DNA of 64,000 nucleotides, from positions 186,001-250,000 of the forward strand of contig NZ_CP033006.1 of assembly GCF_005237295.1 (NCBI RefSeq). Reading direction: 5' to 3'. The translations under genes and the position numbers were made by a program. The stretch is from Buchnera aphidicola (Macrosiphum euphorbiae). GTDB taxonomy: Bacteria; Pseudomonadota; Gammaproteobacteria; Enterobacterales; Enterobacteriaceae. Positions 51,018 to 62,049 of this stretch are shown here, one piece after another (position 1 is the first letter of the stretch; every line of letters begins with the position of its first letter). The notes beneath the pieces were generated by a model, which worked only from the letters and a program-made list of their open reading frames with translations, had not been told where the DNA came from and searched no databases.

Positions 51018-52463
51018 TCACTTTTTTATTTTTTTAATTAATATTTTATGCATTATCGTATCTATATTTCCCGCACCTTGTATTAAAATAATATCATTTC
51101 CATTTAATTTAGAAACAAGAATATCTAATATTAGATTATGATCAGAAATAAAAATTACATGATTTTTTCCTAATTTTTTTATGTCGTTAAAAAGTGAAAG
51201 ACTATCTGCTCCAACAATAAATTTTTCATTTGCAGAATATACATTTAATATTATAAGAACATCAACTTGAGATAAAATTTGAACAAAATCATGATATAAA
51301 TTATATGTTCTTGTATAGCGATGGGGTTGAAATATCATTATTAAGTTTTTATTCGGCCAACTTATTCGTATTGTTTTAATAGTTTCAGATAACTCTGTCG
51401 GATGATGTCCATAATCATCTATTAACATACAATTACTATTTTTACTAATATCTTTTTGAATTGAAAGAAATCCTAGAAATTCAAATCTCCTACAGGTGCC
51501 TTGAAATTTTTTTAATGATAAAATTATATCACGAATTTTTACTCCCTCATTTATTGCGAGAGCAATAGCAGCTGCTGCATTTAATGCATTATGTCTGCCA
51601 GGTATATTTAATGTTAAATTAAATTTTTTTTTATCCTTTAAAAGAATTTGAAAATTACCAAGAAAATAATTTTGTTTATAGCACAAAATTCGCACATCTG
51701 CATTTTTATCAAAACCATATGTAACTACTTTACATTTTATATCAGGTAAAATATCGCAAATAGCGCTATTGTCTATACATACTATAGCGGTTCCATATAA
51801 TGGAATTTTTTTTAAAAAAATCAGAAAGGTTTGTTTTAATTTTTTAAAACTATTGTTGTAATGATTTATATGATCAATTTCAATATTAGTTATAATTACT
51901 ATTTTCGGATTTAAATATAAAAGAGAAGCATCACTTTCATCTGCTTCTACAATAAAATAATCAGAAGAACCTAATTGTGCATGAGAATTAATTGATTTTA
52001 TTAAACCACCGTTAATTACAGTAGGATTTAGACCACTGTCAATAAAAATATCAGAAATCATCGATGTTGTAGTAGTTTTACCATGTGTTCCAGAAATTGC
52101 TATTCCAAATTTAAAATTCATCAATATTTCAAGCATTTCTGCTCTTAATAATATGGGAATATTATTTTTTTTAGCAGCAATCATTTCTTTATTTTTTGAT
52201 GAAATAGCACTAGATTTAATAATAAAATCAATATTTTGAATATTTTCTTCCGAATGTTGAAAATATATAGTTGCACCTAGATTAATTAACTTTTCTGTAA
52301 TTAAACTTTTAAATAAATCAGAACCGCTAATTTTATATCCTAATTTTAATAAAATTAAAGCAATCCCGACCATGCCTGCACCACCAATTCCAATAAAATG
52401 AATATTTTTATTTTTTTTTTCAGAAATAAAAAAGTTAATTTTTTTTATATCTTTTACATTCAT
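51018..52463 (-). CDS. murC: UDP-N-acetylmuramate--L-alanine ligase
   Basis: Adds L-Ala to UDP-MurNAc. The Rossmann start [18 protein letters not shown] at 21-38, the Mur ligase P-loop [12 protein letters not shown] at 124-135, and the conserved [17 protein letters not shown] and FQPHRYTRT segments are present; 481 aa against 491 in E. coli. The stop is four bases before the ddlB start. An in-frame A10 tract lies at 52411-52420. Confidence 0.97.
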   Translation of the reverse strand: MNVKDIKKINFFISEKKNKNIHFIGIGGAGMVGIALILLKLGYKISGSDLFKSLITEKLINLGATIYFQHSEENIQNIDFIIKSSAISSKNKEMIAAKKNNIPILLRAEMLEILMNFKFGIAISGTHGKTTTTSMISDIFIDSGLNPTVINGGLIKSINSHAQLGSSDYFIVEADESDASLLYLNPKIVIITNIEIDHINHYNNSFKKLKQTFLIFLKKIPLYGTAIVCIDNSAICDILPDIKCKVVTYGFDKNADVRILCYKQNYFLGNFQILLKDKKKFNLTLNIPGRHNALNAAAAIALAINEGVKIRDIILSLKKFQGTCRRFEFLGFLSIQKDISKNSNCMLIDDYGHHPTELSETIKTIRISWPNKNLIMIFQPHRYTRTYNLYHDFVQILSQVDVLIILNVYSANEKFIVGADSLSLFNDIKKLGKNHVIFISDHNLILDILVSKLNGNDIILIQGAGNIDTIMHKILIKKIKK

Positions 52464-52505
52464 ACTTTAATCTTTTTCATTTTTATATGTTTAAATATGT
52501 AAGAT

Positions 52506-53570
52506 TTATGTTTTTTTAGCAACATTATTAATAATATTGAAAATATTTAACATGGAATCACGAATACCGAGAGAAAAAGCTTTTTCTGCCATAATCAATA
52601 GTTTATCTCTATTGAGCGAATTGAGTATATTAACTACTAACGCAGTATTAAAATTTGATTGGTCAATTATTTTTGCCGCACCAATAGATTCTAAATTTTC
52701 TGCGTTTCGATGTTGTTGTTTATCTTTATGTGGATAAGGTATAAAAATAGCAGCTATTCCTACTATAGATATTTCACTTACAGTTAATGCTCCAGAACGA
52801 CAAATAATTATATCAGCCCATTCATATGCAGAAGCTATATTTTTTATAAAACAGGTAATTGCACATTGATCTAATTGTAATTCTTGATATTTTTTTTTGG
52901 TTTTTTCTAATTCATAACTCCCTGTTTGATGCCAAATAATAATTTTTTTCTTTAATAAAAATAATACTTCAGGTAATATATAATTTAAAATTGATGATCC
53001 CTGACTACCACCAATAACTAATACTCGTAAAAGACCCTCTCTATTTTTAAAACGATTCATAGGAGGATTGACATTTATAATACTTTCACGAACTGGATTG
53101 CCAACTACTTCTGCATTTTTTAAAACTCCAGGATATGCTTGCATATTTTTTGTAGATATTTTAGAAAGCCATCGATTTGTAATTCCTGCAATTTTATTTT
53201 GTTCATGTAAAACAAATGGAATTTTGCAATTCCAAGCAGCAATCCCCCCTGGACCAGATACATATCCCCCCATTCCCAATATGATATCTGGAGACCAGTT
53301 TTTTATTATTTTTTTAACATCGTAATAAGCACGTAATATATACATTGGTGAAATAATTAAATTTTTCAAGCTAGTATTACGTAGTCCTTTAATTTTTATA
53401 TAATGAAGTTTAATACCATATTGAGGTATAATTTTAGATTCTATACTATTTCTTGTTCCTATCCAATTAACATACCATCCTTTTTTAATCAAATAACGTG
53501 CTATAGTTAGTCCTGGAAAAACATGACCACCACTTCCGCCTGCCATAATTATTATTTTTTTAGCAATCAT
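52506..53570 (-). CDS. murG: UDP-GlcNAc:undecaprenyl-pyrophosphoryl-MurNAc-pentapeptide transferase
   Basis: GT28 glycosyltransferase that makes lipid II from lipid I. The N-terminal glycine loop [19 protein letters not shown], the [15 protein letters not shown] segment and the C-terminal [12 protein letters not shown] and [24 protein letters not shown] donor-binding region are intact; 354 aa (E. coli 355). Its ATG overlaps the ftsW stop (ATGA). Confidence 0.97.
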   Translation of the reverse strand: MIAKKIIIMAGGSGGHVFPGLTIARYLIKKGWYVNWIGTRNSIESKIIPQYGIKLHYIKIKGLRNTSLKNLIISPMYILRAYYDVKKIIKNWSPDIILGMGGYVSGPGGIAAWNCKIPFVLHEQNKIAGITNRWLSKISTKNMQAYPGVLKNAEVVGNPVRESIINVNPPMNRFKNREGLLRVLVIGGSQGSSILNYILPEVLFLLKKKIIIWHQTGSYELEKTKKKYQELQLDQCAITCFIKNIASAYEWADIIICRSGALTVSEISIVGIAAIFIPYPHKDKQQHRNAENLESIGAAKIIDQSNFNTALVVNILNSLNRDKLLIMAEKAFSLGIRDSMLNIFNIINNVAKKT

Positions 53571-54751
53571 TTAGGTCCTCTAGGAAATGCTTGTGATGTT
53601 CTTAATCTCATTTCAAAATCTATTCTTAATAGAAAAAAAATAGCTATTGAATTTATAATTAAACTAGACCCACCGTAACTAATAAATGGTAAAGTTAAAC
53701 CTTTAGTTGGTAAAATGCCAGTAACAGCACCAACATTAATTAATGTTTGAAAACTAAACCAAATACCAATAGAACATGATAAAAAACCTGAAAAAATTTG
53801 TTTTTTTTCTAAAGCTTGTTGTCCAATACACATGGCACGAAAAGCAATAGTAAAAATTATTAACAATATTAAAAAAGAACCAATATAACCTAATTCTTCA
53901 CCTATAATAGAAAATATAAAATCACTATGTGCATCAGGTAAATAATTTAGTTTTTGTATTGAATTACCCAGACCTTGTCCTAAAAAATTTCCACGACCTA
54001 ATGCTATTAATGATTGCGTTAGTTGATATCCATTTCCAAAGGGATCTTCCCAGGGATTCCAAAAAGATAAAACTCTTTTAACACGATACGGTTCTAGTAA
54101 TACTAATGAAATTACTATTAATAAACTAATTGTGATAATTATAAAAAATTGTCCTATTTTAGCACCAGAAATAAATAAAATAGATAAAGTAGTAAAAAAA
54201 AGCACAATAACAGTTCCTAAATCAGGTTCTGCTAATAGAAGAATAGATTGTATTGTAATAATGCTCATAGGCTTAAAAAATCCCCAGAAATTATTACGTA
54301 CTTCATTAGATTTTCGTGATAAATAACTAGATATATAACAGAAAGAAGAAATTTTACATATTTCAGATGGTTGTATATGTAAGAAACCTATATTTATCCA
54401 TCGAAAAGATCCATGTATTGAATGACCTACTAATAATACGAAAATTAGCAATAAAATTGAAATAATTAATATGATATTGCTATTTTTCTCCCAGAAAATA
54501 ATTGGTGTGCGTAAAAAAATAAAAGATAATAAAAATATTAAAAAAAAATAAAATATTTCTCTTTTTATGAAAAAAAAAGGATTATGATATATATTTTGAC
54601 TTATAGGAATTGATGTGGACATAACCATAATCAATCCAATAGAAAACAAACTTAAAGTCAACCATAACAATACACGATCATATAGTATAAAAATATGATT
54701 TTTTCCTTCAATATTTTCTTTATTTTTTAAATTTTTTTTTTGTAAGTACAT
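53567..54751 (-). CDS. ftsW: Septal peptidoglycan polymerase FtsW
   Basis: SEDS-family membrane protein that polymerises septal murein with FtsI. The sequence is dominated by about ten hydrophobic helices, with the conserved [51 protein letters not shown] and [21 protein letters not shown] motifs. The start is placed at ATG 54751, overlapping the murD stop as TGATG; a TTG one codon earlier is also open. Codons 4-7 contain an in-frame A10 tract. Confidence 0.95.
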   Translation of the reverse strand: MYLQKKNLKNKENIEGKNHIFILYDRVLLWLTLSLFSIGLIMVMSTSIPISQNIYHNPFFFIKREIFYFFLIFLLSFIFLRTPIIFWEKNSNIILIISILLLIFVLLVGHSIHGSFRWINIGFLHIQPSEICKISSFCYISSYLSRKSNEVRNNFWGFFKPMSIITIQSILLLAEPDLGTVIVLFFTTLSILFISGAKIGQFFIIITISLLIVISLVLLEPYRVKRVLSFWNPWEDPFGNGYQLTQSLIALGRGNFLGQGLGNSIQKLNYLPDAHSDFIFSIIGEELGYIGSFLILLIIFTIAFRAMCIGQQALEKKQIFSGFLSCSIGIWFSFQTLINVGAVTGILPTKGLTLPFISYGGSSLIINSIAIFFLLRIDFEMRLRTSQAFPRGPK

Positions 54752-56070
54752 CAAGTTATTTCCTTTATTAATTTTATAAAAAAATTACCCCTCTCTTCAA
54801 AATTAGAAAATTGATCTAAACTACTGCATCCAGGAGACAAAAGCACTGTATCACCTGATTTAACTTGTTTTGAAACTAATATTATTGCCTGTTCTAAAGT
54901 TTCAACATAAATAGATTTTTTCTTGCATATTTTTGATAGTTTAATACCATCTTTCCCAAAACAGTAAATTTTTATTTTTAAGTTTTTAAAATATATTTTT
55001 AATGTATTAAAGTTTGCAAACTTGCTATCTCCACCTAATAATAATCGTATTATTCCAGATGTTTTTATGGATTGTAAAGCAACTGTAGTACTATTTACAT
55101 TTGTAGATTTAGAATCGTTTATCCAACTTATTCCTTTTTCATGTTTAATTATTTGACACCGATGTGGTAAGTTTGAAAAATTTTTAAGTGTGTTTATTAC
55201 ATGATTCCTAGGAAATTTCATTGCATCTGAAATAGCAATAGAGACTAATACATTATTATAATTGTGATCACCAGATAATAATATTTCATTAGCATTCAAT
55301 ATTTTTTTATGTTTATAAAATAAAATGGCATCATTATTTTGATAAGATACATAATAATCACTTTGACTTGTTCCAAAACTAATCCAAGTTTTTTTTTTAT
55401 TGTGAACAAGATTCTTTAATTTATCATTAGAATTGATTATACAAATTTCTGCTTGTTTATAAATAGATATTTTAGTATTTTTGTATTGTTGAAATCCTTG
55501 TGGATACCGATTTATATGATCTTCGGTAATATTAAGAATAACTGCTATTTTTGATTTTAAAGTAAATGTATTTTCTAGTTGAAAACTAGATAGTTCTATT
55601 ATGTACAAATCTACTTTTTTATCAAGCATTTTTAGAACAGGAAAACCAATATTTCCACCTAGAGAAACTTTGTAACCTGCGTTTTTTGCAATTTTTGCAA
55701 TCATTGTAGCTACTGTGCTTTTTCCATTAGTTCCTGTAATCGAAATAATAGGAATGGTCACTTCTCTAGCAAATAATTCAATATCACTAAGAATTTCAAT
55801 TCCTAATAAACGTGCTTTAATTAAAATAGGTTTAAATGAAGAAATTCCTGGGCTTATAATGATTAGATCTGATTCTAAAATCCATTTATTTTTTAAATTT
55901 CCTAAACTGTATTCAATTTTTTTAGGAATTTTTGTGAAATTTACAGGACATTTAGATTCATCAATAATTTTAGGTTTTATACCTCTTCGTAAAAAAAAAT
56001 TAAGACATGATATTCCTGTTAATCCCATACCTAAAATTAGTATTTTTTTACCGAAATAATTATATGACAT
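54751..56070 (-). CDS. murD: UDP-N-acetylmuramoyl-L-alanine--D-glutamate ligase
   Basis: Adds D-Glu to the nucleotide precursor. The N-terminal UDP-binding part reads [18 protein letters not shown]. The P-loop [13 protein letters not shown] is at 111-123, and [19 protein letters not shown] and [17 protein letters not shown] follow. It has 439 aa from the start chosen here, the ATG at 56070 that overlaps the mraY stop (TGATG) and aligns with E. coli. A GTG two codons upstream is also open. Confidence 0.96.
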   Translation of the reverse strand: MSYNYFGKKILILGMGLTGISCLNFFLRRGIKPKIIDESKCPVNFTKIPKKIEYSLGNLKNKWILESDLIIISPGISSFKPILIKARLLGIEILSDIELFAREVTIPIISITGTNGKSTVATMIAKIAKNAGYKVSLGGNIGFPVLKMLDKKVDLYIIELSSFQLENTFTLKSKIAVILNITEDHINRYPQGFQQYKNTKISIYKQAEICIINSNDKLKNLVHNKKKTWISFGTSQSDYYVSYQNNDAILFYKHKKILNANEILLSGDHNYNNVLVSIAISDAMKFPRNHVINTLKNFSNLPHRCQIIKHEKGISWINDSKSTNVNSTTVALQSIKTSGIIRLLLGGDSKFANFNTLKIYFKNLKIKIYCFGKDGIKLSKICKKKSIYVETLEQAIILVSKQVKSGDTVLLSPGCSSLDQFSNFEERGNFFIKLIKEIT

Positions 56071-57143
56071 CAACACACCTTTAAAGAAATAAGACCTATT
56101 AATAGTAATATTAATGAAATAATCCAGAATCTTACAACAATTAAAGATTCCAATATTCCTTTAATTTCATAGTGGTGGTGAATTGGGGCCATTTTAAAAA
56201 TTCTTTTTTTTCTAATTTTGAATGATATTATTTGAATGATAACAGATATTGTTTCAAAAACAAAAATTCCACCCATGATAATTAGCAACAATTCTTGATG
56301 CAATAATATTGCTATAGTTCCTAGAGAACCACCTAATGATAAGGATCCGACATCTCCCATAAATATCTTAGCTGGATAGCTATTAAACCATAAAAAACCT
56401 AATCCTGATCCAATAATTGCCATACATAATACAGCTAATTCTCCTGAATTTTTTATATAATGAATATGTAAAAAATTAGGGTTGTTTATATTTTCACTAA
56501 ATAAAGATATTAATGCAAAACCACAAGCTAAAAAAATTATAGGCATAATAGCTAAGCCATCTAATCCATCTGTAATATTAACGGCATTGCTAGTTCCAAC
56601 TATTACGAAATAACAAAGAAATATATATAAATAATTTATTTCAAAAGAATTTTTTATATAAAAAGGGATCATTAATTGAGTAGAAATAATATTTTGATTA
56701 TTAGTATTCATTATACAAATAAATACTAAAGCAAAAATAGATAGAAAAAAATATTTCCACTTTAATGTTAAGCCTTGAGAATTTTTATATTTTATTTTCT
56801 TATAATCATCTATTAAACCTATTACACCATATCCTATTAACATAACAATAACGTACCAAATATAAATATTAGATAAATTACAATATAATATTGTCGAAAA
56901 TAATATAGAAGAAATTACAAAAATTCCACCCATAGTAGGTATTTCATTTTTTGAGTAATGTGTTTTAGGTCCATTTTCTCGTATTATTTGATATTTTTGC
57001 GATTTTTTAAAGTGATATATGAAATATGGTCCGAGATATAAATTAATAAAAAAAGAAGTTAATAAGCTAAATATTGCGCGATATGGTACATAAGAAAAAA
57101 TATTTAAATTAAAATTCAAATACTCATTAAATAAAACTAACAT
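56070..57143 (-). CDS. mraY: Phospho-MurNAc-pentapeptide transferase
   Basis: Integral membrane enzyme that forms lipid I. It has about ten hydrophobic helices and 357 aa (E. coli 360). Diagnostic motifs are PTMGGIFVISSILF, LIGLIDDYKKIKYKNSQGLT with the catalytic aspartates, NAVNITDGLDGLAIMP, and the cytoplasmic MAPIHHHYEIKGI. The ATG lies inside the murF end (17-bp overlap), indicating translational coupling. Confidence 0.97.
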   Translation of the reverse strand: MLVLFNEYLNFNLNIFSYVPYRAIFSLLTSFFINLYLGPYFIYHFKKSQKYQIIRENGPKTHYSKNEIPTMGGIFVISSILFSTILYCNLSNIYIWYVIVMLIGYGVIGLIDDYKKIKYKNSQGLTLKWKYFFLSIFALVFICIMNTNNQNIISTQLMIPFYIKNSFEINYLYIFLCYFVIVGTSNAVNITDGLDGLAIMPIIFLACGFALISLFSENINNPNFLHIHYIKNSGELAVLCMAIIGSGLGFLWFNSYPAKIFMGDVGSLSLGGSLGTIAILLHQELLLIIMGGIFVFETISVIIQIISFKIRKKRIFKMAPIHHHYEIKGILESLIVVRFWIISLILLLIGLISLKVC

Positions 57144-58505
57144 TTTTTTTACTCTCCTTTATAAGCTCTTCTACTACTTCTTCCATTTTTGTACTACGAG
57201 ATCCTTTGATTAATATCGTTATTTTTTCTTTCTTTGAAAAAAAATCTTTTAGAGATTTGCATAATTTTTTTTTATTATAAAAATGTTTGCCATTATTAAA
57301 AACCATAGTAATTTGATTACTTATGTTTCCAATACTAAAAATTTTGTTAATTTTAGATAAATTAGCAGTGTTTCCTATCATTTTATGATATAAAATACTA
57401 TTTTCTCCTAATTCAGCCATGTCTCCAGTAACCAGTATTTTATAGCCTGGCATTTTTTCTAATACTTTTATTGCTGAAATCATAGATGAAACGTTAGAAT
57501 TGTATGTATCATCAATTAAAATTTTATTAGGCTCCAATATAATTGATTCTAATCTTCTTGACACGAGAGGAGTTTCTGATAGTCCTTTTTTTATTTTTTT
57601 TAAAGGTATTTTAAGTGCGAAAGAAAGAGCGCTAGCTGCTAATGCATTAGATATATTTTGATAACCTAAAAATGGTAGAGAAATATTTATTTTTCCACAT
57701 GGTGTGTGCATTGTAAAAGATGTACCATACACATAAATTTTAATATTACTACAAAAAAAATTGCTATATTTTTTTTTTTAATGGAAAAAAATAAAATCTT
57801 ATTTTTTTTTATATCTTTTTTCCATTGTGAAAGATGGTGACTATCCAAATTAATAACAACTATTCCTTTAGGTTTTAATCCGGTCAATATTTCTGATTTT
57901 GCTTTAGATACTCCTAATAATGATTTGAACCCTTTTAAGTGAGCACAATGAATATTATTAATTAATATAATCTCTGGTTGACTAATATTGCTAGTATAAG
58001 AAATTTCACCTGGTTTATTTGCTCCTAATTCAATTACAGCATATTTATGTTTTTTTGTTAACTGTAATAAAGTCATAGGTACACCAATATTGTTATTTGA
58101 ATTATTAATAGTAGATATTGTATTTCCATTTTTTCTAAGTATAGATGCTGTCATTTCTTTTACTGATGTTTTTCCACAAGAACCAGTAATGGCCAACACT
58201 TTTACGTTAGTTTTTTTCCGAATCCAACTAGAAATTTGACCTAAAGCAATAGATGTATTTTTTACTATGATATATGAAACAACATGAGAATTTATATTCT
58301 TTTGTGTAATAAAAGCAGAACACCCTTTTTTAATAGCATCATTTATAAAAATATGTGCATCAAATTTTTTTCCTATCAAAGCAATAAAAAGACAACCTGG
58401 AATAATTTTTTTAGTATCAATTACAATCTCATCTATCAATAAATCTGTTCCATGTAGCTTTCCATTAGTAATTAAAGCAATTTTTTTTAATGATAAAGAA
58501 ATCAT
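57127..58505 (-). pseudogene. murF: UDP-MurNAc-tripeptide--D-Ala-D-Ala ligase, frame broken at a poly(A) tract
   Basis: Adds the D-Ala-D-Ala dipeptide produced by DdlB. The first frame (about 242 good residues) contains the P-loop ITGSCGKTSVKEM and NNIGVPMTLLQL. At an A11 tract (57769-57779) it slips out of frame. With one more A it continues YSNFFCSNIKIYVYGTSF and then PCGKINISLPFLGYQN, LIDDTYNSNVSSM, VTGDMAELGENS and KGSRSTKMEEVVEELI to the stop at 57127. The restored protein is 459 aa (E. coli 452). Both halves keep all recognisable motifs, so selection for function seems to continue. Its ATG overlaps the murE stop. Confidence 0.88.
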
Positions 58506-59995
58506 ATCTTTTTTTCCAATAAGTTTAAGACTATTTTTTTATCTGAATAATTGATATGTCTATTTTGAATTATTTGTTTTTCTTCATGTCCTTTTCCAGC
58601 TATCAAGATTATATGGTTATGTTTTGCTTGACAATAAGCATAAGATATTGCTTTTTTTCTATTTGTAATAATTAGTATTCTTTTTTTATTTTTACAACCA
58701 TTTAAAATATCTTGGATAATTGTTTTTTCTTTTTCATTTCTTGGGTTATCATTAGTAATGATAACTTTATCTGACATTTTTTCTGCAATCGCTCCCATAA
58801 TAGAACGCTTTTTTTTGTCCCTATCTCCTCCACATCCAAATATACACCATATATACCTTGAATAATGTAATCGAATAGCATCAAGTGTTTTTTTTAATGC
58901 ATCAGGTGTATGAGCATAATCAATAATAAAAGTTGGTTTTTTAATAAAAGTAAATATTTCCATTCGACCATGTACAGGTATTAATTTTGAAGATGTGCGA
59001 ATCAGATCAGATAAACTATAACCTAGTTCTAAAAGACAAGCTAATGATAACAAAAGGTTTGTTGCATTAAAATGTCCAATTAGATGAGATGATATTTTAC
59101 CTGCCCCCCAACTTGATTCAAATGCAATAAGAACAGAATTATTAATATACTTAATATCAGTGGCATTTATCCATTTTTTAGAATATTTTTTTTGTTTAGG
59201 ATTTTGAATAGTAACTGCTACCGTATAGTAATTAAGTAGTTTTTTTAGCCATATTTTCCCATATTCATCATCGGCATTTAGTATGATTTTTTTTACTTTA
59301 TGTGTGCTAAATAATAACCATTTTGCTGATTCATATTGTTTCATATTTTGATGATAATCTAGATGATCTTGTGTAAGATTTGTGAAAATTGCAATATAAA
59401 AAGGAACTTCTTTAACACGATTTTGCATTAAACCATGTGAAGAAACTTCCATAGTAACTAGTTTAGCTTTTTTTTCTAGTACTATAGATAAGAATAAATG
59501 AATAAAAATTGCCGAAGAAGTGGTATTTTTTGTAGGATTTAAGGAATTGTAAAAACCGTTTCCTAAAGTTCCCATAGTTGCGGTTTTATTACCTAAAATT
59601 TCGCTCCATTGATTAATTAATTGTGTTACAGTTGTTTTTCCATTAGTACCAGTTACACCAATTATTTTTAATTTTTTCCCTGGTTCTTTATAAAAACGAT
59701 TGGCTAACATCGATATATTTTCAGATAGTTTAAAAAAATATATTATAAGAACATTACCAATGTATTTAAATATTCCATGATTTTCTTTTTTTTTAGTTTC
59801 GCACAAAATTGCTGCTGATTGTTTGTAAATAGCTTCACGAATAAAATGACGTCCATCTTTTTTTGTTCCTGGAACAGCTATAAATAAATCTCCTTTAGTT
59901 ATAGTTCTGCTATCCATATTTAAATTCAAAACATATTTATTTGGAATATTTTTAATCCATGGTGATAATAAATATTTTAAGCAAGTTTTATTCAT
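58502..59995 (-). CDS. murE: UDP-MurNAc-L-Ala-D-Glu--meso-DAP ligase
   Basis: Adds the third stem residue. The P-loop VTGTNGKTTVTQL is at 114-126, and the DNPRNE motif near residue 415, which selects meso-diaminopimelate, is present. FTNLTQDHLDYHQNMKQYES and HGRMEIF with DYAHTPDALKKTL support the assignment. It has 497 aa (E. coli 495). meso-DAP is also the lysine precursor, so it links murein and lysine supply. Confidence 0.97.
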   Translation of the reverse strand: MNKTCLKYLLSPWIKNIPNKYVLNLNMDSRTITKGDLFIAVPGTKKDGRHFIREAIYKQSAAILCETKKKENHGIFKYIGNVLIIYFFKLSENISMLANRFYKEPGKKLKIIGVTGTNGKTTVTQLINQWSEILGNKTATMGTLGNGFYNSLNPTKNTTSSAIFIHLFLSIVLEKKAKLVTMEVSSHGLMQNRVKEVPFYIAIFTNLTQDHLDYHQNMKQYESAKWLLFSTHKVKKIILNADDEYGKIWLKKLLNYYTVAVTIQNPKQKKYSKKWINATDIKYINNSVLIAFESSWGAGKISSHLIGHFNATNLLLSLACLLELGYSLSDLIRTSSKLIPVHGRMEIFTFIKKPTFIIDYAHTPDALKKTLDAIRLHYSRYIWCIFGCGGDRDKKKRSIMGAIAEKMSDKVIITNDNPRNEKEKTIIQDILNGCKNKKRILIITNRKKAISYAYCQAKHNHIILIAGKGHEEKQIIQNRHINYSDKKIVLNLLEKKI

Positions 59996-60030
59996 TCATT
60001 TCCTTTTGATTTAATTTAAAGACTATTATT

Positions 60031-61764
60031 TTAATTTAATAAATTGTCTGGTTTTATATTCATTTTTTTTAATACTAAAGTCATTATATTACTGAAAACT
60101 GGAGCAGAAACTGCACCTCCATAATATTTTTTTCCTTTAGGATTATCGATAACAATTATCAATGAAAATCTTGGATTACTAGCTGGTGCGATTCCAGCAG
60201 TATAAGCTGTGTATTTTTTAATATAATACCCATGAATTCCTACTTTTTTTGCAGTTCCTGTTTTAATAGCAACACGATATCCTTTCACTGCTGCTTGAAC
60301 ACCTCCTCCTCCGGGTTTAGCAACACTTTCCATCATATTAATTACTTTTTTTACATATTTTTTTGGGAAAATTCTCTTTTCTTCTATTGGGCTACTAATT
60401 TTTATAATTGAAAGCGGGCGATATATTCCATAACTTCCAATAGTGGCATATAATCGAGCTAGCTGAAGAGGCGTTACCATTAGTCCATATCCAAAAGAGA
60501 AAGTAGCTTTATCTAAATCAGACCAGTTTTTTTTTTTAGGTAAAAATCCGCTTTTTTCGCCAATTAGTCCTAGTTTAGTCGGTTGTCCTAGTCCAAAATT
60601 AATATAACTATCAATTAATTTTAAAATTGGCATAGATAATGCGATTTTTGATACTCCTACATTACTAGATTTTTGTAATATTCCGGTTATAGTAAGTTGG
60701 TCATGATAGGAAACATCTTTTATTTGATGCTTTCTAATAAAAAAAGGTTTTGTGTTAATTATTGAATTTTCTTGGATTATTCCTAGTTTTAATGCTTCCA
60801 TAATTACTATTGGTTTTATTGTTGATCCTGGTTCAAAAATATCTGTAATAGCTCTGTTACGTACATTTTTTTTTATCGTATGTTTCATATTATTAGGATT
60901 AAATGCAGGACTATTTGCCATAGCTAGCACTTCCCCAGTTTTAATATCAATTAAAATAGCAGTTCCAGAATCAGCTTTATTTTGTTCTACCGATTCATTT
61001 AGTTTATGATATACAATAGTTTGTAATTTGGTATCAATACTGAGTGTCAGGTTGTTAGATGCGCTTTTATCAACCAAAGATATATTTTCAACGATTTGGC
61101 CTATATTATCTTTTCTTATCTTTCTTTGTCCTGGTTTTCCTGTTAAAAGTGCATTAAAACTTTTTTCTATACCCTCAATGCCTATTCCATCTATATTGGT
61201 TATTCCTATAAGTTGAGCTGCAATTTTTCCGAAAGGATAATATCTTTTTGATTCTTCCAATAAAAAAATACCAGGCAACCGCAACTTTTTAATATATTCT
61301 GAAATTTCAGGATTGATTTGACGTGCTAAATAAATAAATTTTGATTTTTTGTAAGAATTTATATGAAAGATTATTTCTTTTAATGGGATAGAAAGAACTT
61401 CTGATAACGCTTTCCAGCGTTTATCATTGTTAATATTTTTAGTGTCAAGAATTACTGATGGATCTGCGCAAATAGCGTTTACTGATACAGTAACTGCTAG
61501 CGGATAACCTGATCTATCATTAATAATTCCTCTTGTGCTAAGTAAAGATTGTATTCTTAATGTTCTACGATCTCCTTCTATTATTAGTGGATTCGGATTG
61601 ATTATTTGTAAAAAAATTACGCGTAGGGTCAAAATTATTAAGGATAAAAAAATAAAATTATATAATATAGAAAATCGCCAATTTATATAGTTTATTTTTT
61701 TTATTTTTTTTTCTTTAAAAAAGTTAATTTTTTCTTTTTTGTACATTTTCGAAATGATATCCAT
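60031..61764 (-). CDS. ftsI: Penicillin-binding protein 3 (FtsI)
   Basis: Septum-specific transpeptidase. A short cytoplasmic Lys-rich segment and one membrane helix (about 34-53) lead to the PBP dimer domain ([18 protein letters not shown]). The transpeptidase has [12 protein letters not shown] (SxxK, near 310), KSSNVGVSK and the KTGTAKKVG motif near 500. It has 577 aa from ATG 61764; a TTG one codon upstream is also open. An in-frame A11 tract at 60527-60537 encodes part of [11 protein letters not shown]. Confidence 0.97.
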   Translation of the reverse strand: MDIISKMYKKEKINFFKEKKIKKINYINWRFSILYNFIFLSLIILTLRVIFLQIINPNPLIIEGDRRTLRIQSLLSTRGIINDRSGYPLAVTVSVNAICADPSVILDTKNINNDKRWKALSEVLSIPLKEIIFHINSYKKSKFIYLARQINPEISEYIKKLRLPGIFLLEESKRYYPFGKIAAQLIGITNIDGIGIEGIEKSFNALLTGKPGQRKIRKDNIGQIVENISLVDKSASNNLTLSIDTKLQTIVYHKLNESVEQNKADSGTAILIDIKTGEVLAMANSPAFNPNNMKHTIKKNVRNRAITDIFEPGSTIKPIVIMEALKLGIIQENSIINTKPFFIRKHQIKDVSYHDQLTITGILQKSSNVGVSKIALSMPILKLIDSYINFGLGQPTKLGLIGEKSGFLPKKKNWSDLDKATFSFGYGLMVTPLQLARLYATIGSYGIYRPLSIIKISSPIEEKRIFPKKYVKKVINMMESVAKPGGGGVQAAVKGYRVAIKTGTAKKVGIHGYYIKKYTAYTAGIAPASNPRFSLIIVIDNPKGKKYYGGAVSAPVFSNIMTLVLKKMNIKPDNLLN

Positions 61765-61793
61765 CAATTTACATTTTCTTTATTAAATAAAAA

Positions 61794-62047
61794 TTATTTT
61801 TTTTGAACTGTAGAATGAATAGATAAAGAATTTTTTTCAATTATTAAATTTCTCCATTCGTCGTTTTTTTCTTTTTTTTTAAAATAAGATTTTCTTCTTG
61901 AGTAATTAATAGACGAGTTTTATAAACTGTTATAACAACAAGACTAGCAGATAATATAATAGATATTAATAAAATTAAGTGAGTTTTTCCATATAAAAGG
62001 AAATCATTTTTGATTATTGTTGGTAAATCATAACGTTGAATTTTCAT
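61794..62047 (-). CDS. ftsL: Cell division protein FtsL, C-terminal part behind a poly(A) frameshift
   Basis: Small bitopic divisome protein working with FtsB and FtsQ. The uninterrupted frame gives 67 aa: a cytoplasmic DLPTIIKNDFLLYGK, a membrane helix (about 24-42) and YKTRLLITQEENLIL, then ends in TTNGEI at 61844. Adding one A to the A9 tract at 61872-61880 (or the A7 at 61864-61870) continues as KNDEWRNLIIEKNSLSIHST to a stop at 61794 (84 aa). That stretch matches the E. coli EWRNLILEENALGDHS region, so it is the ancestral frame. Even then the last 35 residues of E. coli FtsL are missing. Confidence 0.85.
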
Positions 62048-62049
62048 AT

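Noticed and set aside
55715-56059. Open frame of 114 codons antisense to murD
   Set aside because: Overlaps the conserved murD P-loop region on the opposite strand and has no features of a real gene.
57127-57732. Separate 201-codon minus-strand gene
   Set aside because: It is the C-terminal Mur ligase domain of murF beyond the A11 tract, not an independent gene.
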